Positions 53,953-63,769 of a stretch of DNA of 64,000 nt are shown here, piece by piece. Under the pieces are notes generated by a model. That model had not been told where the DNA came from, made no database searches, and saw only the letters and a list, made by a program, of their open reading frames with translations. The position numbers and the translations under genes are program-made. Each line of letters starts with the position of its first letter. Position 1 is the first letter of the stretch. The stretch comes from Gentiana macrophylla (lineage: Eukaryota; Streptophyta; Magnoliopsida; Gentianales; Gentianaceae), in contig CM047805.1 in assembly GCA_026214975.1 (NCBI GenBank), forward strand, positions 63,751,368-63,815,367. The letters run 5' to 3'.

Positions 53953-55691
53953 TGTTGGAAATAAAATTTATGTATTGATGATGATTCATCGCTTAATCAG
54001 TTATTATTCTAAACCCCATTGATGAAGTGTCATAACTATTTGTTATAGTGCAAAAAGCAAAAAGATGTCTAGATATCAATGTATAGGATTTATTAGAGTC
54101 GATATTTGTATAAGTTAAATCGGACAAAGCAACCGTAATAGTTCTAGGTTTGGCGAGAAAGAAAGCGAGATTTAGAAACCGAACAATAGAACACACCAAT
54201 AGAAAATCGAAGAGGATAAGTTCATTGAGAGTTCTGAGACTCGGTTGGCTTATCTAAGAAGATCAAGAACCGAGGGTCACGGACTCGATTTATTGAAGAT
54301 TGAAGAAGCGAGGTTCAAACTCGATTATGAAGATTAAGTCGAAATCTGAAAGTTAGATTTCGAGCAAGATTGTGGTGACATGAATCGACTTTATGGATCT
54401 TGTATGAAGACCTAAGAATCATAAGGACAATGAATTCTTAGATGATAATGAAGTCATGGTGTACTCGATTAAGTCAATTATAATCGATGAAAGCCGAGTA
54501 CTTGATATTTGAAGAAGAGTAAAATCTCAGTTAACGCTCCAAGTCAGTCAAGAAACTGACAAGTGATAAACTCAGCATAAAACTGATAAAGTAACTCAAT
54601 TTTATAAGTCAGCCATCCAACAAACTGATCGTACAGTTGAACGTTACATAGGAAGTGATTTTATTGGATGAACTACTGACAAATCAGAACGGTCATAAAA
54701 TATAGGCATTGCAAGATTCAAGCAGGATGAACGTTGAATGAACCCCTATAAATAGACCACCTCTACAACGTCAAAAAGAGAGTGTGTGTGTGTGCTGAAA
54801 AAGCAGGAGGAATTAAAAGAATCTATCTAGTCAAGAAATATCTAATTAAAGGGGAAAGCCAGTTTCAGAAAGAATTCCTGCTAAGTGCTAAATTGCAAGG
54901 TCAAGAAAATTTCTTCAAGTATCCAAGCACATTCAAGCAAAACCAAGATTTATCATTTTGAAGAAATACAGAGCCGAGCATAACTTACTCATCTAGAAGA
55001 AAAGCTCTAATCACAATTGAATCATAGTTATTAATTCAAGTCTCAACTTTGATTTTATCAAAGGTTTAGATCGTGAAACACCAAGAAGGTGTGAAGGATA
55101 GGTTGAGTGCGAATGGGAAGACTGTGGTTGTGATGAGTGGTGAAGAGGCAATCCGACCCTCCAAGGACAGTGTTTCAAGCAGGTTGAAGAGCAAACAATC
55201 CTACCTGTTCTACAAGTGTTTAGATAGTGAAGCTAGTGGATTAGTCAAGGACTATCGATTTAGGACTCTTTGTAACCGGGTCATCTCAAAGAAGTTCTAG
55301 TGGAATTTTCCTCCATCACAGGAAGAGAGGGCGTACAAGATTACACCACTGGAACCTCTATAATTCGTGTTTATTTACTTTACGCATTCATTTACTTTAT
55401 TATAGTTACATGTATCTGGTTTTCACTCTGAAACTAACTAAACTAGTTGTTAAAGGCTAATTTATATCCGCTGCCAGTTAACTAGACTAAGAATAAGTCA
55501 GTATTGACTTATACTCAGTTGAGTTAGCTGAACTCCGCACAAGTTAAGGGACAGGAACAAAACTGAGCTGAGCATCAGTTTGAGTTTGGCAAAAACTCAG
55601 TTCCTGGGGCTTTTTCTGTTTTGGGAAAGTTTTTTGTGACAAGTTTATTCAACCCCTCTAAACTTGTGTTAGCCTTTCCAAGGGACCAACA
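53953..55691 (+). repeat. 3' LTR of copia-4 (1739 bp)
   Basis: Matches 46851-48606. TATAAATA at 54747-54754. Between about 54090 and 54500, and 55060-55330, it carries dense CTG/CAG to CG-type changes against the 5' copy; 54510-55050 is almost unchanged. The poly-C tract of the 5' LTR is reduced to ACCCC near 55652. Confidence 0.93.
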
Positions 55692-55696
55692 AGAAT

Positions 55697-56035
55697 CTAT
55701 TTTAAGGTACGTAAGCAACATCGAAACTAAAAGGCATTCGCATTATACAACATAGGTTACCTGACTACCACTTGGTTTTGGATGGATACAAGTAACGCTA
55801 AAAACGATAATGAACTTATGAACATTTTCCATGTGACAATATGTATAATGAAACAAAATAGTAACATTTCAGGATGTACACTGCTACTTACTCCCCAATG
55901 GAGGTATCCTACTTTCTGTTCCTGCATAACTTTCATCAATTTTGTTCCAGCATGCTTAAAATAAAAAGATATAGAAGATTTAAAAATTGAATGTATATCC
56001 AATATTAATAAATGAGTAAAAAGAGGTTTACTCAC
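55697..56035 (-). other. GPHR pseudogene intron 1, right part
   Basis: Between copia-4 and the exon 1 donor. The minus-strand frame at 55757-56035 has a short HAGTKLMKVMQEQK-like string but I do not recognise it as GPHR; it is probably intron sequence. Confidence 0.5.
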
Positions 56036-56241
56036 TCTTTGGATAGAATGGGAATGATCTCGAAGAGGACAAGCTCAAAAAGATTACAAGAGAAGGCAAA
56101 GACCATGCGGAAAATTATATGCATGAAAGCCCTCTTTTTTACATATTCCTTGCATAACCTACGGTTAAAGAACCGTAACCCAGCCCACCCTAGCAGAACA
56201 AGTGATCCAACCACACATGTACCCTCAAAAATGATTTTTCC
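56036..56241 (-). pseudogene. GPHR/GTG1/COLD1-like pseudogene, exon 1
   Basis: Minus strand. Encodes [54 protein letters not shown] and IPILSKE, a clear match to the N-terminus of plant GPHR with its first two membrane helices. Donor GT is at 56035-56034 and the phase fits exon 2. At the 5' end the initiator position is lost: a TGA (56244-56242) precedes the aligned start, and no ATG is found in frame. Confirms the gene is on the minus strand and that copia-4 split its first intron. Confidence 0.87.
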
Positions 56242-57548
56242 TCACCCCACCCCCTCCCTGCTCCTATTATCTTCTGCCTTAGGCTTGCCCTGCTGTCTGA
56301 TTAAAACTCCCGAAAGTACTAATACTGAACGAACTTCAAGAGGACAACAGAAGGAAAGCTAATTGATGCTTCCACGGCCATACCGAAAAGCCAATTAAAG
56401 GGACACCCAAACACTCTCACTGCTATGTATATACGCAGGTATGTACACCAAATTGCTTACTCTTTAAGAGGAGCTAAGTATACAAGCATTCACAATAACA
56501 ACACAACCATCTGAACCAAGAATAGGTCTGATAACATTAGAAGAAGCAGCAGGAGAAGTCATAGCAGGATTCGTGTTCTGCTTTCACTGCTTTAGGTAAA
56601 ACCTGAGATTTCTTGATATGTTTAAAAGATCTTTTCATATAGATTTGGGAAAGGTCGACAACGTCGTAACACCGATCATTTCAGATTATACATTATGTGC
56701 ATTGTTCAACGGAAATAAAGAAGATGGCATGGTACCATAACAACACTATAAAAGTTGCCCTAAAATTGCACCTAATAATCAGTATAGAAGTTTGATCAAC
56801 ATCCAAGCCAAGAAATCTGAACATTTCCTTTTTTCTTTCTCTTTTCAGCGACAACCGATTAAACAAACTCACTCTATCCTGCAAAAAAAAAAAATAAATA
56901 AATAAATAAATGCAAATAATCACTTCTAGCTAATGGATCAGTTCTAGGTATCAAGAAGAAGCTATCATTTTTGTGTCTTGTATGGAATTCACATCACAGG
57001 CTCATACATTATTATATGATATGACACATAATAAAAGACGTTGATATGATATGAGTTGTAGCTATTAGCACACTTAAACGCCTTGCTACATTAATAAATG
57101 GTAAAGGAGAGACTCCACACCAAAACTTCTTGTATAGCAGGGGTACATTGGTGATATAATTGAAGGGCTAATCATAGAATAGAAGAAATAATAAAGCTCA
57201 ATAATCATAATAATAATAAAAAATAGACAATACTAATATCACATCAGTATGAAACCGGAAAGAGGTACAGATAACTGAAGATGAAACTCTGGAGGCTTTC
57301 TTGAGGCATATGAAACTCCTCTGTATCAGTCTTCTACCTTTGTTCTGGACCCACAATATATAGTAATACTAAACTTAAAGCTAATACTTAAAAATGGAAT
57401 TATGAAAATAATGAAATATAAGTTTTCCGATGCATTTGCATTCTAAATAGGGATTCTGTAAAAATAAATATAAAGTAAAAGCTTTTAATTAGTCTATAAA
57501 ATAGAGAATCAGTAGAAAGACATACTTTGTCCGATCGGTTAAAGTCAC
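56242..57548. other. Interval between GPHR and gene B fragments
   Basis: No exon recognised. 56881-56911 is a microsatellite (A-run then (AAAT)n). 57200-57230 is an AAT-rich run. The minus-strand frame at 56693-56923 is not supported. Confidence 0.5.
56881..56911. repeat. (AAAT)n microsatellite
   Basis: A-run of about 12 followed by five AAAT-type units. Simple repeat only. Confidence 0.85.
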
Positions 57549-57672
57549 TTTGGAGATCTCAGAATGCCTGGACTAATCTTATACGCAAGGCCTCATTTAC
57601 CCGAAATGATCAACGATCTCTCTTTCACATAGCTTTGAAGTTTCTTGGATTCAAAATCAAGCAATGTTTGAT
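57549..57672 (-). pseudogene. Unidentified gene B, exon C
   Basis: Minus strand. Acceptor GCAG ends at 57673; donor GT at 57548-57547. Encodes QTLLDFESKKLQSYVKERSL, then an in-frame TGA at 57593-57595, then GLAYKISPGILRSPK. It follows exon B in the right phase (split Asp codon). The wording looks like real conserved plant protein sequence, but I cannot name the family. Confidence 0.6.
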
Positions 57673-58073
57673 CTGCATTAGATAGTTCTAGATATAAGCT
57701 TCCAAAAATCATGATACATTATACCATTGCTTGTTATAAACAAGAACATTCTGGGATTATATTCTTAATCTTTCAATTCATCCGCGATGCACGCGTCATA
57801 AAACATACTCAATTGGACTACGGTGAAACGATTATGCATAATATCATATTCAAGTTGAATCATACCTAGGTTGCACATGTACGAATACGTGGATACAGGT
57901 TACAACCTACAACTCATCCAGACAAAATCGAAATATAAATCACACATCAATACATATCTTACACGCAACACACATTTTTTATACAAACATATCAAGAATC
58001 AAGACATGAAAAAAGACTCTGATTTTACACAATTTTAGCATCATACACACGTGATTACAAAGGTATATCATAC
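57673..58073 (-). other. Gene B intron between exons B and C
   Basis: A/T-rich, non-coding, framed by donor GT at 58073-58072 and the acceptor at 57673. Confidence 0.5.
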
Positions 58074-58331
58074 CTTTCTCCAATATGGTATGAGCAGCAT
58101 GAAAAGGAACTCATCGAATAAATCGGTTCCTGGAAACAATAGCCAAGTCATTTCTTTAGCATCATGATTGCCACACGTTGCGCATATCTCTTTCACCAAT
58201 GGCTTCGGCTTGATTTCCTTCATTAATGACTCGAAGGAAAGAGGAACACTGGTTTTCATTGTCTTAGCTACCTTATGTAGCGCCGTCAATGCTTCCCTAT
58301 TGCCATTTCTCTGTCTATCATTTTCAAATAA
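58074..58331 (-). pseudogene. Unidentified gene B, exon B (one frameshift)
   Basis: Minus strand, acceptor GTGCAG before 58331 and donor at 58073. Encodes LFENDRQRNGNREALTALHK, TSVPLSFESLMKEIKPK and KEICATCGNHDAKEMTWLLF, then FPGTDLF; after a 1-nt loss the other frame reads VPFHAAHTILEK up to the donor. The C-x-x-C-x-N-H pattern may bind metal. Exon length 258 bp would be 259 if the lost base were present, which also restores the phase to exon C. Family unknown to me. Confidence 0.65.
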
Positions 58332-58797
58332 CTGCACTTATACATTTTATATGATGAATCGAGCATATAGAAAACACTGATCTTTAGCATTTTGGACTTA
58401 AAGCACAAACCAAATAACAATATGGTCCCACAAAAGACATTGATGAGCACATAACCCATCTAGAAATCAGTGTTAAAAGCATACAAGACACACAACAACT
58501 TCAGATGGAATGTGTTTTTACAGGCATCAAAAGAAAACAATATGTTGTCTCTTACACATCATAAGACAAAACCAAAATCATTACTTTGGGAATCAGGTCA
58601 TTTCAAATACGGCATCCAAATACGAAAGAAACTCTAGAAAAATGCAGTAGCAAACAATGAAAAAAATCAAAATTCAATGAATTCTAATAATGTTAACCGA
58701 AAGCTACCACACCAACAACCCAGAACTCATGTGCGTAACAGCACATTTCCATGATGAAAAGCATGTGCATAAAAAGAATGGAATAGAAGAATGAAAC
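58332..58797 (-). other. Gene B intron between exons A and B
   Basis: Donor GT at 58797-58796, acceptor GTGCAG ending at 58332. A/T-rich, no coding frame. Confidence 0.55.
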
Positions 58798-58917
58798 CTT
58801 TTGAGTAGAAAGTTGTTCCACCGCAATAGACCTATGCTTTGGCCGGAACTCATACGTGGCCCCACTCATAGGACATTTTGGTGGTTGTGTGCAACGGCCA
58901 GAGTGTGACGACGAGAG
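58798..58917 (-). pseudogene. Unidentified gene B, exon A
   Basis: Minus strand, exactly 40 codons, acceptor CTAG before 58917 and donor GT at 58797. Encodes SSSHSGRCTQPPKCPMSGAT then YEFRPKHRSIAVEQLSTQK, which joins in phase 0 to exon B. No stop inside. Upstream (58918-58990) no further exon is recognised; a short sequence TTGTCTAGCTC is duplicated there. Confidence 0.6.
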
Positions 58918-59519
58918 CTAGACAAGCTGCCGCGGGTGGAGGCAGATTGACAACACGAGCTAGACAAGTTGTCAGTTGAAAAGGCCTGCAGAGAGATAGT
59001 CAAAGTAACACTAGAAAATTGGCAAGCATATGAATGATGTAAATGTGCTTTGTTAAACCAATAAGATAAAACCAGTCAAATCCCTAGTCAAGTTATTTAG
59101 CCACACATCAAGATTCTTCCTGGACAGAGGAATGTGTGGGTGGGGGTGAGAAATAGAGCTTTGTGCTTCAGCTCCACCATATTTCATACATGTTTAATGC
59201 TAATAACCCAGATAATTCATGCCCATAATACTTGGACTCAGCTGTTTGAGATCAAAATGAAGTGTATATGTACTATATATACATATATATAGTTATATAC
59301 ACACATATATGATTCTAGATAATGAAGAAACGTAATCCTACCCCACCAACCCTCGATTCCCAATAGAGTAAAACAAATCCTGCTAAAAAAAATAAGGTCT
59401 ATGGGTGTACGTCAAAATCAAGAAGATGTAAAATAAAACATAAAAAAATAAAAAGAAGGGATTGATGGAAATATGAACAAAAGATATAATAGGTTTGAAT
59501 CTCTAAGGCGAATTCCAAT
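58918..59519. other. Interval with no recognised gene
   Basis: Nothing supportable. 59265-59312 is a TA-rich run (ATATATACATATATATAG). Confidence 0.5.
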
Positions 59520-59804
59520 TATGATACTGAATTCAAGTCGGACTTATAGAAGGCTCGCCCGAAGGCGAGTTCAAAATATGATGTCGAATTAGATTCGGAC
59601 TTATAGAAGGCTCCCCCGAAGGCAAGTTCTAAATATGATGCCGAACTGAAATCGGACTTATAGAAGGCTCGCCCGAAGGCGAGTTTCAAATATGATGCCG
59701 AATTAAATTCAGACTTATAGAAGGCTCGCCCGAAGCTGAGTTCCAAATATGATGCCGAATTAAATTCAGACTTTTAGAAGGCTCGCCCGAAGGCGAGTTC
59801 CAAA
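59520..59804. repeat. Five tandem copies of a 57-bp unit with an internal hairpin
   Basis: Units start at 59520, 59577, 59634, 59691 and 59748, each exactly 57 bp. Each contains a CTCGCC-CGAA-GGCGAG stem-loop (first at 59554-59569) or a slightly mutated form. Because 57 is a multiple of three, a minus-strand frame stays open (59519-59746) and gives a 19-residue repeat; I regard it as a by-product. A degraded sixth unit may precede it at 59463-59519. Confidence 0.88.
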
Positions 59805-60009
59805 ATTAAGAAAGCTCGTCCTGACTTTTTAGGTCGGGGGAGTTCCAAAAATAAGAAGTGTGATCATTTAAGTTGCAGAAATAAAACCTGATGAGAGTTT
59901 GTACCTTGAGAGCTCGGATCTGGAGAACCGGAAGCTCGACTTGGATCTTGAAGAGCTGGGGACCTCGGCCCGGATCTTGAAGAACAAGGAAGAAAACTCG
60001 CAGCTTATT

Positions 60010-60720
60010 TTGGCGTTACAACAACAACTTTCTGGTGAATATCGGGCATCGAAACGGACTCTGATCGGCACAGAATTTGGAGGGCTTGTTCTTCCCTCCT
60101 TCTTATTCAATAAGGACGGTGGAATTTGTGTTTCAACGGTTCATTCTCTGGCAATAAACCGCCGATCTAGCTGTTACGTTTTTTTAGTGATACAGCAGCA
60201 GCAACAACTTTACGGCAACGATCGGGCATTGAAACGAACTCCGATCGGCCCAAAATTTACAGGGATTGTTCACCCCTCCTCCTTCTTCAATATGATGGGT
60301 GGTTATCATTTTTTAAAGGCTCAATCTCTGGAAATTAGCAGCCGATCTGACTGCTGCATTTTTGGTGATACAGCAGAAATAGCTACTTTACGTCGACGAT
60401 CGGGCATTTAAAAGGACTACGATCGGCACAAAATTTGGAGGGCATGTTCATCCCTCCTTATTCTTCCAATGGAACGGTGGAAATTTTGTTTCAACGGCTC
60501 AATCTATGGAAATTATCCACCGATCTGACTGCTGTGTTTTTTGGTGATACAGCAGCAGCAGCAAATTTCCGGCGACGATCGGGCATTGATACGGACTCCG
60601 ATCGGCACGAAATTTGGAGGTCTTGTTCATCCCTCCTTCTTCTTCAATATGAACGGTGGGATTGTTGTTTTAACGGCTCAATTTCTAGCAATTATCCGTT
60701 GACCTAACTGCGTTTCTTGG
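60010..60720. repeat. Four tandem copies of a ~179-bp unit
   Basis: The anchor ATCGGGCAT occurs at 60041, 60221, 60399 and 60578 (steps 180, 178, 179). Units share CGATCGGCAC, TTTGGAGGG..TTGTTCATCCCTCC and CAGCAGCAGCAA. Apparent plus-strand ORFs (59899-60411 and 60435-60707) run through the repeats; since the unit length is not a fixed multiple of three and copies differ, I do not call them genes. Confidence 0.85.
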
Positions 60721-61179
60721 TCTTGAACAAAGTTGTCAGTAGGAGGCCCTCCTTCTAACGCCATTTGACGATGTTGGAAATCTTCGATGATAAATCTGGG
60801 GCCCTTTTTCCTAGTGACAACCTGCCAAAGCTTTAAGAACAATAAAAACGTTAAAAAGAGGGGGGGTGTTTGGTGGTGGTTTAGACTGCAATTGAGAAAC
60901 TGTATTTCAAGCTGCTTACGTATCCGATGCGTGTATTGGAATCAAGTCTTCGTAGTTCCTTAGGGATGATTTATATAGAGGGGAGTTATGCCCTAAAGCA
61001 TCATGGGCCTTGTCCTTGTTGGTCTTGGATTTCGTGTTTCCTAAGGAAAAAGATAATTACGATTTAATCTCCTTAATTGTTGGAGATAATTATAGGCATA
61101 TTTGAATGCCAGGATCAAAGTAGTAATGATTGAGGATTCTTTCCATATTTATCTGTTTATCACACATGTGGGAGATACA
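60721..61179. other. Interval with no recognised gene
   Basis: Nothing supportable. 60850-60870 has a G-run (GAGGGGGGGTG). Confidence 0.45.
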
Positions 61180-61450
61180 ATTGAGGATTGACTTTGGCCG
61201 ACTTAGAGGGCCCGAGCTGAACTGGATGAACCCTCACGTGTTTTGGCCGACCTACGGAGGTCGGAGAGGAAAGCCTAGCTGGTATCAACTCGGATTCATG
61301 TGTGTAAGAGGTTTGGTCCGAGAGGGACTTGAGTCGACCTATAGGGTCGTTCAGGGACATGTTTGATCACAAGTACAGGCCGACCTTGAGGGGTCGGAGG
61401 ATTGTGACCGAGCTCATACAGCTCGGGTACTAGGGGTTCTAGACCTTGAT
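61180..61450. repeat. Cluster of short GGTCGG-type stem-loops, possibly from an LTR
   Basis: Perfect short inverted repeats: 61247-61264 (CCGACCT-ACGG-AGGTCGG), 61335-61349 (CGACC..GGTCG), 61380-61397 (CCGACC..GGTCGG) and 61408-61426 (CCGAGCT..AGCTCGG). Similar pieces occur near 59815-59835 and 44910-44935. Probably part of an old LTR; function unknown. Confidence 0.5.
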
Positions 61451-61579
61451 TGAGGCTTTTTCTATCTTTATTTATTATTATGCCGATGTGTAGGCGACAC
61501 GTGGGTAGCTTCAATTTTTGGCATCTTCATCATACTTTTTAAACTATAGGTAGCAGCAAGATGCACCCCATATGGATAT

Positions 61580-62722
61580 AAAATATGAGTTCATGAATTT
61601 GGCTCTTCCACTTAAATTCATGCCAAGGATGGGTCTATCTCAGCCACTATCTCTCCATACTCCTCTTCATCATCTGCTGGTAGAAAGTGCAACTGTTGAT
61701 TCTTACATTTGTGGCATGGATAATACTTTTCATCACACCTGAAGCATAGGCCCTTGGCGTACTTATATTAAATCGATTTAGGGTAATCATTTTCTGGATA
61801 AGGATTTGAGGTGCCTCGTCCCTCTTTTTGTTTGTTTCAGTAGTGAATGGAGATAATCTGAGGTGACCATTCAGCATTGAGAGTCGGTGGTTTTACTCCA
61901 TTTGGTTTTGGTTACAAAATTTCCCACATGAGCTCTCGGCAACTTGTAATTCCCTTCCAAGGATATAGGCTCGTGAATGCTTACCATTCTGTGATTTCCT
62001 CTATCAATCCATCAATAAAGTAATCAACATAAATCCTCTCAATCGAGATCTGGATTTTCTTTGTGTCACACACAAAATTAGTTCTTCAAATTTTTGCTGA
62101 TGCTCTTCAATGGAACCAGTTTGTTTAAGATCTTTGAATTCCCCACAAGATCACTTAGTATCTGCAATGAAAACCTCTTGCACAAGGCTGTATTGAACTC
62201 TTACCAAGTAAATAGAGGGCGACGAAGCCTCAATCCACCATACCAAAGGTCTGCTGCTCCCCTCAGGTAAATCACAGCAATTCGTACCTGCAAATTTTTC
62301 TCAATCTCATGCACAGAGAAGTAGTCTTCACAGCCCTAAAAAAAAGTAGTCTTCATATTTTCAAATCCACTCCTTAGGTCCAACCCCATTAAACGTTGGT
62401 AGATCTAGTTTAAGAAGCTTGTCAGAGAGTTCATTTCTATTCTGTACCTGCCAGTTACTTCAATCTCTAATGGATCTGCAGATTGACCTGCATGCTTAGT
62501 GGGAGTGGGTAATAATGGTGGATTTGCCGAACTCTTCTGGAGATTAGACTTCTTAACATCTTCGGAGATCGATGCCAACATCAACATCATTTCTTCAAAG
62601 CGTCTAGCCAGATCATCATGTTTCTTCATGATTTCCAGTTAGCCGGACCTTAGTTCCTCAATGGCGCGGTTTTGCTGCTTCAATTGGTCCTCTACTGCTT
62701 TTGTTCTAGTATTGTCGGCCAT
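61580..62722 (-). pseudogene. Ty3/gypsy chromovirus-like gag, decayed
   Basis: Minus strand. Starts MADNTRTKAVEDQLKQQNRA at 62722 with an early TAA; continues MKKHDDLARRFEEMMLMLAS (62405-62629), SLTSFLNLDLPTFNGV-like wording, and a zinc knuckle CFRCDEKYYPCHKCK at about 61706-61745 followed by LHFLPADDEEEYG. Several frameshifts. No protease or RT follows; the sequence passes into the stem-loop region to the left, so the rest of pol is deleted. Confidence 0.78.
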
Positions 62723-62747
62723 GGCTCCACAGATCGAAGGAACAGTT

Positions 62748-62759
62748 GCTCTGATACCA
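62748..62759 (-). other. Primer binding site of the chromovirus-like remnant
   Basis: Minus strand TGGTATCAGAGC, exact complement type of initiator tRNA-Met, 26 bp before the gag ATG. The LTR should lie just to the right (from about 62762), but I cannot fix its boundary. Confidence 0.82.
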
Positions 62760-62959
62760 AATTTCAGGAAATTTGAAATAATTTTAATAATAAATAGCAA
62801 ACCAAATACCCAATTTGTGCAGAAATTTAGAAGAAAAAGGGGATGAGGGCGAGAGAATTGTATTAAGCAAGAAGAACAAAATACATCTCAAAAACTGACT
62901 CACTGTACCCATCTTCCTCTACTTTTAACACCCACTTCTCCCTCAAACAAACCAGTAAG

Positions 62960-63130
62960 TTTTTTTTGGTCAAAAACCGGATACTTTATTAAATAAACAT
63001 GACTGTACACAATATACATATCAGCAGAAAATCTAAAAAAATTTACAGACAAAAACTGTATGCTAATTCCAAACTACTCGGAGTTTGCGGGCTTTGCGGA
63101 TTGCCTCAAGAATGAAAACCATCCCCGGAG
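62960..63130 (-). mobile_element. Possible LINE 3' end
   Basis: Minus strand: about 8 A (62960-62967) follow AATAAAGTATCCGGTTTTTGACC, which looks like a non-LTR retrotransposon 3' end with poly(A). No RT coding sequence is visible, so this is tentative. Confidence 0.35.
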
Positions 63131-63765
63131 TAAAAACAATACTTAAACAACATAAGTGGCAGGGGTAAAAACGGTACTTAACCTATTATTTAATTTCAAG
63201 TAATAATAATAAGACTTTCAACGGCTATAATTGTGATACTATTGTCACTTCTCGCTGGCGTCTCCGCCCTTCCCTTCAATCGTCAGCCGTCGTCCGTCGT
63301 CCGTTATCCGCTATGCCCTGGAATTTCCAACTCCTAGACGTATGTAGAATGGTGAAGACGATCAAGCTCGATTTTCTGATTCATTCAATACACAACTTGC
63401 AATTGTGGTCGATCTCGGTGCTTGACTGTGGACAATGGAGGACTTTCCCGGTGCAACATGAAGGAAGATGACGGCTGAATTGGTCTCAATCGTAGTTCGT
63501 CCTCGCTGGCACATCAATGAAGGCATAATTGCACATAATCACAAGACGCCGGCTAGGGTTACACTGAAGGTGGTTCAGAGGTAGTGAACGTTGCGTCCAA
63601 GTACTCCTGCCGTGCTGCAACTTCTCGTCAGATGGCTGCTGGGTTTTTATTTTGAAAAGTTGTAAAATTGTAAGCTTAAGCTTAAAGTGAGGTGTATTCC
63701 CCTTAGTATGCCATGCATTAACTTATAGTTTTTTGAATGACATACTTAGTAACGTGTGTAGACTT
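63131..63765. other. Interval with no recognised gene
   Basis: 63240-63660 is more GC-rich with CCGTCGTCCGTCGTCCGTTA (63283-63307), but no supported frame. Unexplained. Confidence 0.4.
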
Positions 63766-63769
63766 TTTG

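Larger units (their letters stand above)
46851..55691 (+). mobile_element. Copia-4: Sirevirus-related element lacking pol (8841 bp), non-autonomous
   Basis: Two LTRs (46851-48606 and 53953-55691), PBS, PPT and a perfect 5-bp duplication AGAAT (46846-46850 and 55692-55696). Between them are only ORF A (gag-like) and ORF2. There is no DSG protease, no HHCC/DDE integrase, no YVDD RT and no RNase H in any frame; after the GPKQIWVPK landmark, where other elements enter protease, the sequence goes to stop and then to ORF2. The LTRs are nearly identical outside patches of CTG/CAG-type changes, so the insertion looks recent. It lies in the first intron of the GPHR pseudogene. Confidence 0.92.

Noticed and set aside
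55757..56035. Extra GPHR exon (HAGTKLMKVMQEQK string)
   Set aside because: Does not match the family at that place, and exons 1 and 2 already join in phase without it.
56693..56923. Minus-strand small protein
   Set aside because: Low-complexity frame over a microsatellite; no support.
59519..59746. Minus-strand 19-residue repeat protein
   Set aside because: Frame stays open only because the repeat is 57 bp; no start context, no homologue I recognise.
59520..59804. CRISPR-like array
   Set aside because: Tandem copies without unique spacers, in a plant genome.
59899..60411. 170-residue plus-strand frame
   Set aside because: Runs through the 179-bp tandem repeats, whose lengths are not a constant multiple of three; no conserved motif.
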